Origin: Vitrella brassicaformis
Lineage: Eukaryota > Sar > Vitrellaceae
Assembly (NCBI GenBank): GCA_001179505.1
Contig: CDMY01000373.1
Location: forward strand, 27,608-91,607
Direction: 5' to 3'
DNA length: 64,000 bases
Numbering within the stretch: position 1 is the first letter of the stretch; each line of letters begins with the position of its first letter. Made by a program: the position numbers and the translations under genes. Under the pieces are notes generated by a model, which had not been told where the DNA came from, ran no database searches, and was given only the letters and a program-made list of their open reading frames with translations. This document shows, piece after piece, positions 24,804-34,466 of this stretch.

Positions 24804-25661
24804 TCACTCAGATGATAGCCAGCAGCCGCAGATGATAGCCAGCAGCCGCAGCTCGATGAACCTGTCCTCCCCAGCGGAATACACCTTGCCCGGCACCAGC
24901 AGACGCCGCACCTCCCCCACACACATCGACAGGATCGCCTCCCGACGCCACTCGTTCATATCCCCCATGTCGCCCACGCGGCCCTCCTGGCCCAGCCCCT
25001 CGCAAATCTTGTCCTCGCCGTCGAACCCATCGGCCCACCCCACTATGTCGTACCTCACCGTCTGCTCGCGAGACGGCGGTTCGCCGCTGCCCCGTGCGAC
25101 CACCTGGTGGCGCGTGCCGGACGGGAACCGGATGAAGGCAGCGCTGCATATGAAAAGGAACAAACATAGCAGGCACAGCACGACGGAGCGTTTGCAGTTA
25201 AGGCGGGAGCCCTTCTCTCTCCTCCCTCTCACTTGGTCTCGACGAGAAGAGCGGTGGGTCTGCCGTCGGTCTTGACGCCATACATGTCGGCGTTGATGCT
25301 AAAGGCCCTCTGCGCCGCCACAGTGTCGGTCATCGTCAGCGGCACACCCGCCTCATCGGGCGAGGCGCCGAGCCGTTTGCGGCGATAGTGGTCGACCAGC
25401 CGACTCATGTGGTCGGGCGGGACGTCCTCCACTGGCCTGGACCACCTGATACCACAGACACACACGCGCGCAGCATATGTGCCTGGGTGCTCTGTCTCTT
25501 TCCAAGGCTTGCTCACATATCAATGCGGTTCCGAAGTTTGTCGCTCATTTCGTCGACGGTCGATTGTGTGGTGGCTATTGTCTCTCCGCACATCTCCACG
25601 GAGCGAATCACTTCATCGCCACTCACAGGTCGCAGAAACGGCGTGACTGCCTGATTACACA

Positions 25662-25701
<40 letters not shown>

Positions 25702-26568
25702 CAAAGAGAGAGATGTAGAGATCTGCCTGTTGCCTTCCGTTTGAGCACCCTTGTCATGTCACCTCTGCTTCGGTCATGAGCTGCTCGTATCGGATCTTCT
25801 CTGCGCCAAGCTCTCCCTCGAGCTTGCTCTTCTTGTCGTGGTAGGCCTTGAGCACGTCATTGAGGGCCGTGACGAGTCCGCTGGCCGTGCTGGGGATGCC
25901 CTCCGCCGGCACCGATGGCGGCTGCCTGACCGCCGGCAGCTGCTCACCCTTGCCGGCAGGTGTCTGGCTGAGGTTGATGGACGAGAGGAGCTTCTTGATC
26001 CAGAAGTCATGCAGACCTGCTCGCACACACACACACACACACATGCAAGATCCCGATACGAGCACTTTGGCCCTGGACTTTGGCTGTCCATCGTGCCTTT
26101 GTGTTGACGCTTCTCCGCCTCGGTGAGCAGATGAGAGATCCAGAACCCATCCCGCCCGCCATCGCGTGTCGCCTGCTGGACAGCCCTCCCCTCCAAGATG
26201 GCCTTGTGGATGATCCTGAAGGCATCCGCGTCCACATCAAGGAACATCCGCTGACTGTCGTCTTCGATGAATAAGCCATCCCATCTCCCAGAGAACAGCG
26301 CCCCCAGCAGAGTCCCCTCCACGCCCTCTCCCTCCGTCAGGTGCTTTCGCACAAACCGCCGCTCGGTGCCGCCCAGACTCAGCTGCAGCACGTCGTCAGG
26401 CGAGGCCGCTGATGGGTCAGCGATGCCGTGAGTGTGCATGCAGCCTTCGACGCTCTCCTGCATTGCGATGATCTCCTGCTCCAGCGGCTTGAGGCTCTCG
26501 CACAGGCGCACCACTGGCACGTGCAAGTGCGACAGAATCGAATGCTCGGTCAGGCTGTCGCTGTCCAT
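24804..26568 (-). CDS. BTB/T1 (KCTD-like) domain fused to an FKBP-like domain, paralog A
   Basis: Five exons (26097-26568, 25763-26016, 25517-25650, 25233-25445, 24804-25143) give 470 residues. Start MDSDSLTEHS (ATG 26568). After a short helical leader, a BTB/T1 potassium-channel-tetramerisation-type domain spans about residues 55-155 (DDVLQLSLGGTERRFVRKHL, TLLGALFSGRWDGLF, RMFLDVDADAFRIIHKAIL). A coiled-coil-like linker follows. The C-terminal third resembles a divergent FKBP domain: TVRYDIVGWADGF and GEVRRLLVPGKV ending in an ELRLLAII strand. Aromatic residues of a prolyl-isomerase pocket are poorly conserved, so activity is uncertain. The first intron (26017-26096) appears GC-AG; paralog B at 54927-56824 has a GT donor at the same point. 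A 20-bp duplication at the end adds eight residues (CGCWLSSE). Confidence 0.7.
24811..24850. repeat. Perfect 20-bp tandem duplication over the stop region of BTB-FKBP paralog A
   Basis: Two identical 20-bp copies (24811-24830 and 24831-24850). On the minus strand the first copy ends the natural ELRLLAII strand. Because 20 is not a multiple of 3, the second copy is read in another frame and pushes the stop to 24804-24806. Confidence 0.9.
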
Positions 26569-26965
26569 GTGCCGACAGCGACGCCCCAGCTGCAGAAAGA
26601 CAGATTCTGAAAGAGCAACACATGCATGCGTCAAGCGGCTGCACTTGCGTGCGGCTTACCTGCTGATGATCTCCCGGTCTGTTCTCGCCTACACAACAGA
26701 CGATTGCAGGCCGTGCGTCATCTGCCGACAATACAGCAACAAAGCCATTCATAAAGATTCACTCAGGTCAGTGTTGAGGGCTTCATTGTCACGTGTTCTA
26801 CCTTCTGAAGGCATGAAAGGTCCTGATTTCCTGGGACTTTTTCCTGCGCCACTTGCGAGCTCAAGCCCGCAACGAAGTGGGAGAGATCTGGCGCAAGGAG
26901 CTCCTCCAGGGTCCCCTCTGTACCCCACTACTGCCTCTATCTTTCTTTTGACCATCTCGGCCACC
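26569..26965. promoter_or_regulatory. Divergent 5' spacer between BTB-FKBP A and the YqgE/AlgH gene
   Basis: A 397-bp spacer. On the minus strand a plausible 5' UTR intron lies at about 26610-26659 (GTAAGC donor, TTTCAG acceptor), because joining the upstream open segment does not keep the coding frame. No core promoter motif recognised. Confidence 0.35.
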
Positions 26966-28433
26966 ATGCTGACGGCCGTCCTCATCCCCTCTCTGCTGGC
27001 CCTCTTTGTCGCGCTCTTTACCCTCCCCGGCAGCCGAGCATTCATCCACAACGCCGCCCGCCACCCCCTCCCCACACACGACAGCAGGCGGCCCTTCCGC
27101 AGAGACCTACTGAGGCATCCCACATCTCACTCGCGTGTCGCTCTCAACGGCATTCGGTGGCCCGGCTCCACCAAGCCGCCCGCCGACTCGTCTGGCGGCG
27201 AATCCGACGCCAATAAGCCCAATCCCAGGTGGTTTGGAGGCGGTCAGCACCAGGGCGGCAGCAACGGCGCAGGCAGCCAGGCCAACGCGCAGAGCAAGCA
27301 GCTGTTCGTGCCGGCCATCAACCCGTCCACTTCTGACTGGCGAGAGTTTCGGGCGCGGCTGGTGGCTGGGTCGCAGGGGCGGTTCGAGCAGAACAGCAAG
27401 AACATGCAGCTGATGAAGGGATCGGGGTGGATCCATTCTCTGGAGAATGTGGAGAAGGGGTGCTTGCTGATGGCCTCGCCGCGAGCCCGCTTTAATGGCG
27501 ACTGCTTCGACCACTCGGTCGTGCTGGTGCTTTCCCATGACCCCGACCTGGGCAGCGTCGGCGTCATACTCAACTACGTGAGCCTTTCTTCCCCCCCCTC
27601 AGGCACACACACATGCCGATGCATGCACGCGTGCATCCATGTGTTGTGTGTGATGCTTGGTTGTCTTGTTCAGCCTCTGTTCCAGCTTGGTCACCAGACA
27701 GACGCGCCTCGCGAGTTCCAGGACTGCTGGCTGTGCTATGGCGGGCCTGTGGGGACCAATGACGTCATCCTGCTGCACAGCTGCAAAGACATTCCTGAGG
27801 CCAAGGTGCGTATGTGCGTGGCGGGCGGGCAACACATCCATCCGTGTGCCGCGGACGTGTGTGTGCCCGTGCGTGCAGGAGGTTGTCAAGGGCATCTATC
27901 AAGGCGGCGATCCTCATGCGTGTGCCGAGAGGATCAGGAACCAAAAGGCGTCTCCCAACGACTTTAGATTCTTCCTGCAGTTCGCCGCATGGTCAGCCAC
28001 ACGCACGCAACCCACACACGAATCAGGCGCGTTCCAATTCATGTGCCCATGTGTATTCCACTGCAGGGCGCCCGGTCAGCTGGAGCAGGAAGTCAATCTG
28101 GGATGGTGGGTGGTGGCCGCCCCCTCCACCGACCTCATTTGGAGCCTTCCCCCCGGCCCAAAACAGCCCTCCTCCTCCGACAAGTCTCCAGCCATATGGA
28201 AGCTCTGTCTGCAGCAGCTGGGCGGCGACAACGCCAACCTCGCGGCCAAGTCGGTCTTGGACGCCCCGCCAGGCGCGCTGGAGGCCGCAGAGGCAAGGGC
28301 TGCTTCTGCGACCCCCGCTGGTGCGCTGAGCGTGGGTGAGGGGCTGGAGGGTCCTGGTGGGGCGAGGGGAATATCGTTCTCATGGGATGGGCTGTTTGAT
28401 AGTTCGGAGGGAGATAAGGAGGAAGAGTCATAG
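26966..28433 (+). CDS. YqgE/AlgH (UPF0301) family protein, probably plastid-targeted
   Basis: Four exons (26966-27577, 27674-27805, 27879-27991, 28067-28433) give 407 residues. The ATG at 26966 sits in GCCACCATG and begins a signal peptide (MLTAVLIPSLLALFVALF), followed by PGSRAFIHNAARHP, an Ala-Phe transit junction. After a Gly/Pro/Gln-rich spacer the YqgE/AlgH domain runs from about residue 140: GCLLMASPRARFNGDCFDHS, VVLVLSHDPDLGSVGVILNY, FQDCWLCYGGPVGTNDVILL, QLEQEVNLGWWVVAAP. The bacterial family has an unclear biochemical role; alveolate and plant members are often plastid-directed. The C-terminal 90 residues are an Ala/Gly-rich acidic tail not usual for the family. Confidence 0.85.
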
Positions 28434-29298
28434 TGTGTGGTGGGTGGTGGGTGGGAGGGGCGTTTAAATCCCTGTGTGGCCGGCTGATTGTCACAAACAA
28501 CAGATTGTTTTGTTTTGTTTGTTGGCGGCTGACCGGCTCACTGGGTTGGTGATTGAGTGCTTGGTGGGGTGTTTTCTGTGCGGTGGTGCTGAGAGGGAGG
28601 GGGGCGAGGGCTTGCTGGTGCACGTGTACAATACATGCAATGCCATGCGTAACTAGACAGGCAGGCAGGCAGGTGTCCTTTTTCGTGAACGGCCTGGCCT
28701 GCTCAATGAAGGAGACAAAAAGAAATGCTGGATGACGCCCTTGTGCCACGGCTGTTTATGGTCCTTTGAAAGGACACACAGGCTCGGCTGCGTGCGGTGG
28801 ATGCTTTGCGTGTGCGTGCCTTGTAACATACTTGTACATGTCTGCTGTGTCAGTGCGTGTGTCCATCCCTCCCCGCCCACCACTCACTCACTGACTGACG
28901 CCCCTCCCTGCTGTCTGTGTGCCTCTCGCCCTTTGGTTTCGCTTTTTGGCTGTTCCATGCACACGTGGGCGTTTTGTGTTGTCGCTGGCTAAGGACAGAT
29001 AGAGCAGCATCCGTCTTCGACTTTGCATGGGGGTTTTGCGGATGTGACCGTTCTTCATCCTCCTTGGAACGCTGCAGCGATGCGGGCAGCCACCTGCGTA
29101 GGCGAGCTGCGTTGCCTGGAGGCTGGCGAACGGTCACATCCGGGAGGCACTGAGATCCTCCGCTGTGGCATTTTTCCAGTCGGCCACACGACGCCCACAG
29201 ACACAACGTACACACGGTCTTTCTAATTTGACTGTGTATTGTTCCCACCCCTATCGTTCAATTTACATACGAGAAGAACTGTTCTCAATGACATTGTC
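28434..29298. other. Intergenic region before the MSP array
   Basis: About 860 bp with no supported gene. It holds a poly-T/TG segment near 28500-28525, a (GGCA)n run near 28660-28672 and the inverted repeat at 29039-29142. It is AT-richer than the genes around it. Confidence 0.5.
29039..29142. repeat. Inverted repeat, about 104 bp hairpin
   Basis: A 15-base arm at 29039-29053 is perfectly complementary to 29128-29142. Extending inward gives about 22 matches in 25. The loop is about 54-74 bases. It could be a transcript hairpin, a terminator-like structure or a small MITE remnant. It lies about 160 bp before the composite-element array. Confidence 0.65.
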
Positions 29299-29566
29299 GA
29301 GAATCGAGAACGACGGAGACGGCGAGACGGAGAAAAAAGAAAAAGAACTAGCAATCCCTTTCCACGCTGCCCTTTTCCCCGCGTTCCCGCTTTCGCTCCT
29401 GCGGTTCCCACCGCCGCGACTCACGTGCGCAGCCGATAGCGCAGCCATCACCCACGCCGACAGGAAAGAAGCCCGTCTGTTTCCGCCGTTTCTTGTATCT
29501 GAGTCGGCCTCGGCGCCACCGCGCCGTTCCCATGGCGCCGTTCCCCTTGTTCGAGCTTCCGCCTGC
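29299..29566 (+). mobile_element. Composite repeat element, copy A
   Basis: Begins with a purine-rich block (29299-29344, GAGAATCGAGAACGACGGAG then A-rich) and ends with a block holding GCGCCGTTCC repeats and CTTGTTCGAGCTTCCGCC (to 29566). The same two end blocks, in the same order and orientation, bound copy B at 30019-30421 with different DNA between. In copy A the right end runs directly into the metacaspase-like fragment. No transposase is present. Calling it mobile is inference from two copies at two junctions. Confidence 0.45.
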
Positions 29567-29743
29567 AATTACGCTGAGAACCACATCGGCCTTCAGGGCT
29601 GTGTCAATGATGTTCTCTTCTGGAGGGAAGCGCTGACCGAGAAGTTCGGATTTGACGCTGCCAACGTCAAGCTCCTCGTTGAAGAGGAGGGTCACCAAAA
29701 AGGCGACGTGAAGCCGTTCCGACCCGCGAAGCCTCCCCTAAAG
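29564..29743 (+). pseudogene. Metacaspase p20 N-terminal fragment A
   Basis: Reads CNYAENHIGLQGCVNDVLFW, then REALTEKFGFDAANVKLLVE, ending PAKPPLK before a GTAAGT donor. The N-terminal beta strand and helix match type I metacaspases (G-C-N-Y..L-x-G-C-x-N-D-V). The catalytic His and Cys motifs are absent, so it cannot be a working protease. The first residues are replaced by the right end of composite element A. It splices toward the MSP-unit leader exon just downstream. Confidence 0.6.
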
Positions 29744-29772
29744 TAAGTGATGGACAAATATGTCCATGGCCT

Positions 29773-30018
29773 GTGCAGAGAACCTCTGCCATTTCTGTCA
29801 TTTGTACGGACCAGTCGGAGCAGCAGCGGCAGGAGGAGCAGCAGCAGGCCACGAGAGCCATCCCGCCAGCCGTAAGTGGTGGATCAGATCCGATTCGGAA
29901 TTGTACAACTGAAATGACAACTTGTATCACACATCAGGACGAGGGAGGCCAAGAGAAGGAGGAGAGGCTCACCTCCCTCTCTTTCCCGCAGCTCAAGAAG
30001 CTGCAGAAGCAGCACCTG
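29773..30018 (+). pseudogene. MSP-unit leader and coiled-coil exon fragments (unit 0)
   Basis: A Gln/Glu-rich leader exon (TSAISVICTDQSEQQRQEEQ..., donor GTAAGTGG after RAIPPA) and the start of the coiled-coil exon (DEGGQEKEERLTSLSFPQLK, KLQKQHL). The same two exons head the MSP units at 30.9, 31.8 and 34.5 kb. Here the coiled-coil exon is interrupted at QKQHL by composite element B, so no MSP domain follows. Confidence 0.55.
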
Positions 30019-30065
30019 GAGAATCGAGAACGACGGAGACGGCGAGACGGAGAAAAAAGGAAAAA

Positions 30066-30290
30066 ATTAAAAATCCCTTTGGGCAAGGGCTACACCCTCA
30101 CCGCCGACCACTGGGCACTCGGCGTGTGTCTCTATCACTTCATGTAAGTATGCATGCGGCCGTACAGTACGGTCGATTTCTGGGTGCTGACACGGACGGC
30201 TTTGCGTGTCTGTAGGTGCGGTCGGCTGCCCTTCGGCAACGACGCTGACGGGCAAGCTGGACATTCCTCCAAACATGGCCGACACAGATG
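30066..30290 (+). pseudogene. cGMP-dependent-kinase-like C-lobe fragment
   Basis: Exon reading KIPLGKGYTLTADHWALGVC then LYHFM, a GTAAGT donor, a 67-nt intron ending TCTGTAG, and CGRLPFGNDADG. D-x-W-A-L-G-V-x-L-Y and C-G-x-L-P-F-G are kinase subdomain IX-X motifs, closest to alveolate PKG as I know it. No ATP site or catalytic loop is present. It is in frame with the interrupted coiled-coil exon upstream, giving a chimeric reading frame from 29773 to 30147. Confidence 0.6.
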
Positions 30291-30356
30291 CGGGCAACGA
30301 CGCTGACGGGCAAGCTAAACATTCCTCCAAACATGGCCGACACAGATGCGGGCAAC
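30235..30356. repeat. 58-bp tandem repeat, about 2.1 copies
   Basis: GGCAACGACGCTGACGGGCA recurs with exact 58-bp spacing at 30235 and 30293, and GGCAAC again at 30351. Copies differ at about two positions. It begins at the end of the kinase fragment, so the duplication happened after or with capture. Confidence 0.85.
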
Positions 30357-30655
30357 CTCCATCACCCAGAAAAAAGGAACGGCGCCACCGCGCCGTTCCC
30401 CTTGTTCGAGCTTCCGCCTGCGCAATGGAACGCCTGAACAATTACCCCTGCTCAGGCTCGCCTCCCCTTTCAGTTACTACTTCCCAAAAGTAAAAGAAAG
30501 CTACTTCCTGTGTCGGAGAGAGAGCCTCTTCCTAAGAAAGAGCGACCCCACGACGCGCACGTGCTCCCACCCGTCCGCCTACCCACCCACCAACCCCCCC
30601 CACCCCTTTACGACTCGGAGAAACTTCGTGTCTGTTTCTCCCCGACTGACTGACG

Positions 30656-30845
30656 ATGCCTGGCAAGAAGGCCGTGGTTTGTGGATGCAATTACCCTGGC
30701 ACCCACATCAGCCTTAAGGGCTGTCTCAATGATGCTCTCTTCTGGAGGACAACATTCACGTGAAGCTCCTCGTTGATGAGGGTGACCACAAAGCGACGTG
30801 AAGCCGTTCCGACTCCGCGAAGCCTCCGCTAAAGTAGGTGATGGA
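30656..30845 (+). pseudogene. Metacaspase N-terminal fragment B, truncated by frameshifting deletion
   Basis: Starts at a good ATG (30656) with MPGKKAVVCGCNYPGTHISL and KGCLNDALFWR, the canonical beginning of a type I metacaspase. It then meets TTFT and a stop at 30761-30763. Compared with fragment A, the EALTEKFGF segment is missing. The flanking GACGTGAAGCCGTTCCGA sequence is shared with fragment A, so both derive from one ancestral exon. No catalytic dyad. Confidence 0.65.
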
Positions 30846-30867
30846 GAAATATATGGATGGACCAGCA

Positions 30868-31577
30868 TGGCCTGTGCGGAGAACCTCTGCCATTTCTGTC
30901 ATTTGTACGGACCAGTCGGAGCAGCAACAGGAGCAGCAGCAGGCCACGAGGGCCATCCCTACAGCGGTAAGTGGTGGATCAGATCCGATTCGGAATGGGA
31001 CAGGAAGGCACTGAAATGACAACTTGCATCACACTTCAGGACCAGGGAGGCCAACAGACGGAGGAGAGGAGGAGAGGCTCATCCCCCTCTCTTTCCAGCA
31101 GCTGCAGGAGCTGCAGAAGCAGCACCTGGGCCGGACGGAGATCGGCCAACTCGACGACGCCCAGTCAGCAGACTCAGACTGTCTCGATGAACACCTTAAT
31201 GTTGTTTGGCTGTGGTTTGGTTGTGTTCAGGGTGCTGCTGAAGCTGCGGGGCCGCCCAGAGGGGATCCGGTCGGCGAAAGCCGTACTGAATCTGCTGCTG
31301 TTGGTAGGACTACAAGACGGCAAGAAAGCATGCTCACGCTCTGGATGTCTCCTCTTTGTGTGTGGGTTGTTCGTTTGACTTCTGCCCAGGACAGCGCCCT
31401 CGTCACCATTAACCCCCCAGTCAGTCGGCCTGGCAAGGGCACCAACACATCTCAAGAAGAGCCCATGGATATAACATGACTTATTTATGCTTTGTTTGTG
31501 TGTCGTCCTCTGCAGAGGACGATAGAGTTCCTGACGACCGGAGTAGAGCGAAGATTGCTGCCTACATTTTATATTTG
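30868..31577 (+). pseudogene. MSP/VAP-like unit 1, MSP domain deleted
   Basis: Leader exon (donor at 30967), coiled-coil exon from about 31041 (DQGGQQTEERRRG..., LQELQKQHLGRTEIGQLDDA), acidic linker and an ALVTINPP strand are present in the order seen in unit 4. The exon that should open the MSP domain starts RTIEFLTTGVE and then runs into RRLLPTFYI and a stop (31575-31577). That end matches the tail sequence of unit 2 near 33260, so most of the MSP domain has been lost by recombination between repeats. Confidence 0.55.
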
Positions 31578-31762
31578 AGAGTTTCTTTGGCAAAGCAGAT
31601 CCGTGTGTGGCTGAGGTGGGGGCCGAGGTGATTCAGAAGCAGGAGGCAGCCGCCGACCCACCAGACGCCAGCCACCCACGTGCTCCCGCCTGCCCACTCA
31701 CCCAGCTACCCACCCCCTTAGCCACCCAGCCACCCAGCCAGCCACCCACCAGCCAGCAAGCC

Positions 31763-33101
31763 GATGGGGACGAAGCAGCCGCAGGAGCAGCAGCAGCGGC
31801 ATGAGCAGCAGCAGCAGGCCATAAGGGCCACCCCCCTCGCGTAAGTGGTGGATCAGATCCGATTCGGGATGGGACGGGAAGGGACCCAAATGATAACTTG
31901 TGTCACACTTCAGGACCAGGGAGGCCAACAGACGGAGGAGACGCTTGTCCCTCTCTCTCTCGAGCAGCTCGAGAAGCTGCAGAAGCAGCACCTGCGCCGT
32001 GCCACGGAGATTGGCCAACTCGACGACGCCCAGTCAGCAGACTCAGACTGTGTCGATGAAGACCTTAATGTTGTTTGACTGTGGTTTGGTCGTCTTCAGG
32101 GTGCTGCTCAAGCTGCGGGGCCGCCCAGAGGGGGTCCAGAGGGCGACAGACGTACTGGATCTGCTGCTGCTCGTAGGGCTACAAGACGCCAAGAAAGCAT
32201 GCTCACGCTCTGGATGTCTCCTCTTTGTGTGTGGGTTGTTCGTTTGACTTCTGCTCAGGACCTTGCCCTCGTCACGTTGGACCCGCCGGTCAGTTTGTCC
32301 GCATATTGTGTGTGAAGGCATCCATATGATACATCCTGCTGTATTTGTGTGTTGCAGAGGACACTGGACTTTGTGGCAAGCGAGGGGGGTGCACCGGGGA
32401 CGGCTGCCCTGAACATCACCAATGTCTCCGCCGGCTATCTGGCCTACAAGCTGAAGGCCACCGCTCCCAAGACGTATGCCAACACAGATGCACAGGCAAC
32501 TATTCATAAGAAGTTTGCATGCATGGAGGTGTGTGTGTGATGTAGGTACACCGTGCAGCCGAGGTCGGGAATCATCGCCGCTGGGGGCCACGCCAAGGTG
32601 CAGATCACCTTGAATCCCGACGCCGCCAGTGAGCCAACACATACCACTCACATACCACAACCACCACACACATATCCGTCCCTTTGTGTGTCTGTCCGTT
32701 GTGTTGTGTGTGTCTGGATGCATTGCTGATGTAGGTGGACCCAACGACAGATTGCTGGTGCAGGTCACCCCCCCCAGCAGCAGCCAGACCCCCGCCTACG
32801 ACGACTGGCCCACCATCCCCCGGGAGGTGATCCAAGACCACCATCTCCATGTCGCCGTCCTGAGACCGCCGCCATGCAGCCGCCGCCACCACCCGCCGAG
32901 GACACGTATGCATATAGGTTGGGTGTTGAGAGTCTGGTGGTTGCCTGTATGCTCACATAGGTGTCCTCTCGTTGTCTGTATTCCATATACAGCTTCTGGA
33001 GCTGGCTGGGGAAGTTGTGCTGCTGCGGACCGAGAATGAAGCCGGTATGCAAGATGCATGATGATTGTATGGATGCTGTCTTGGATGCACGTCTATCTCT
33101 A

Positions 33102-33137
<36 letters not shown>

Positions 33138-33751
33138 CATTTACATATGTATATTTGTATGTCCAGCGCACGCCAGCCCACACCAGCCCACTTACGAGAC
33201 AGCAGAGCGGCGCAGACATGGAGATGATGAAGAGTGCCCTGAAGGACAACTTGGGGTGCGAAGATTGCTGCTTACATTTTATATCGGAGAGTCTCTTTGT
33301 CGAGCTATACAAGCGTCGCCGAGAGCTGTCTGCTGCTCTGCTCGTTGCTAAGTATGTGCTGAACACATACGAGACTCATAGAGTCAGCGCCTTCTGGTCC
33401 ATGCCGCACGCGGTGAGAGTCAAGCACACTGGTCGGAGGCAAAAGACTGAAGCGATAAAAGCACTTTCTTGTCTCATGACATTCCCTGTCAGGGGATGCG
33501 GCTGCCTCGGTGAGTGGGGCGGTGTCACTCTATCGGCGCTACGTTCTTTCATATGTATGAAGTGTCTCTGAGGATCACGGGGCTTCGTGGATCATGCAAA
33601 GGGACATGGACGACAGCCTCGACTTTCTCGATGGTGAGGTGCGGGATACACGGGAAAAAGGGGAAGAGAAATCCTGTGTCTCTTAGGCCTAGTGGTGGGT
33701 CTCAACGCGTACCTGTGGCGAGGACCAGAGGCGGAAAATCTAACATCTTAA
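31763..33751 (+). CDS. MSP-domain (VAP-like) protein, unit 2; possibly damaged at its 5' end
   Basis: The MSP domain is intact over several exons: ALVTLDPP, RTLDFVASEGGAPGTAALNI, VSAGYLAYKLKATAPKT, YTVQPRSGIIAAGGHAKVQI, NDRLLVQVTPPSSSQTPAYD. Y-K-x-K-x-T-A-P and Y-x-V-x-P-x-x-G-I-I are core VAP/MSP motifs; such proteins tether ER membranes by binding FFAT peptides. Upstream is the coiled-coil exon (EQLEKLQKQHLRRATEIGQL). Two signs of damage: one base is missing at the leader-exon donor compared with units 0 and 1, and a TGA at 32076 lies in frame where units 1 and 4 read TGG. Downstream exons splice in phase to MQRDMDDSLDFLDG and GLVVGLNAYLWRGPEAENL, stop 33749. Start and 3' structure are uncertain. 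Confidence 0.5.
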
Positions 33752-33836
33752 AGAAGGGCGCACTATGATACATCTCTGTGACTTTGTTTGTGTTGTCCTG
33801 TGTGTCGTCCTCCAGAAGACAAAAGTCTTTCCATTC

Positions 33837-34397
33837 AGAAAGAGTTTGCATGCATGGACGCATGTGTGTGTGATGTAGTTACACCGTGCGGCCGAGGTCG
33901 GGCATCATCGCCCCTCGGGGCCACGCCAAGGTGGAGATCATCTTGAACCCCGACGCCGCCAGTGAGCCAACACATACCACTCACATACCACAACCACCAC
34001 ACGCATATTCGTTCCTTTGTGTGTCTGTTCGTTGTGTTGTGTGTTTCTGAATGCATTGCTGATGTAGGTGGACTCCCGATCAACGACCGATTCCTGGTGC
34101 AGGTCACTCCCGCCAGCAGCAGCCAGACCCCCGCCTACGAGGAGTGGCCCACCATTCCCCGAGAGGTGATTCAGGACCACCATCTCAATGTCGCCTTCGA
34201 GGAGACCCCCAGCCCCTCAGGAGGCTACCACCACAGACAGCCGCCAAGAGGTTGGGCCTTGAGAGTCTGGTGGTCACCTGTATGCTCACAAGCGGTGTCC
34301 TCTGGTTATCTGTATTCCACACACAGTTTATGGAGTTTAGTGGAGTTGGTTGGGAAACTCTTTCTGCTGCGGGCCGAGAAAGCTTTAGCCGGTATGC
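33837..34397 (+). pseudogene. MSP/VAP-like unit 3, C-terminal half of MSP domain only
   Basis: Begins inside an intron matching unit 2 (near 32510) and continues YTVRPRSGIIAPRGHAKVEI, LPINDRFLVQVTPASSSQTP and the downstream hydrophobic exon (LVELVGKLFLLRAEKALA). There is no leader, coiled coil or first half of the MSP domain. Its last donor (GTATGCAAG) runs into the acceptor that opens the coiled-coil exon of unit 4, so units 3 and 4 share a hybrid intron, as expected after unequal crossing-over. It may be transcribed with unit 4. Confidence 0.55.
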
Positions 34398-34466
34398 AAG
34401 ATGGACACATGCATGTGATGTCTCTCTCTCTCTATCTCTCTCTATGACCATTGTATTACACTTCAG

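Larger units (their letters stand above)
30019..30421 (+). mobile_element. Composite repeat element, copy B, carrying a kinase fragment
   Basis: Same end blocks as copy A (left 30019-30065, right 30382-30421). It breaks the coiled-coil exon of an MSP unit exactly after the codons for QKQHL. The interior holds a two-exon protein-kinase fragment with its intron, then a 58-bp tandem repeat. Retention of an intron argues for DNA-level capture, as in Pack-type elements. No target-site duplication was identified with confidence. Confidence 0.45.
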
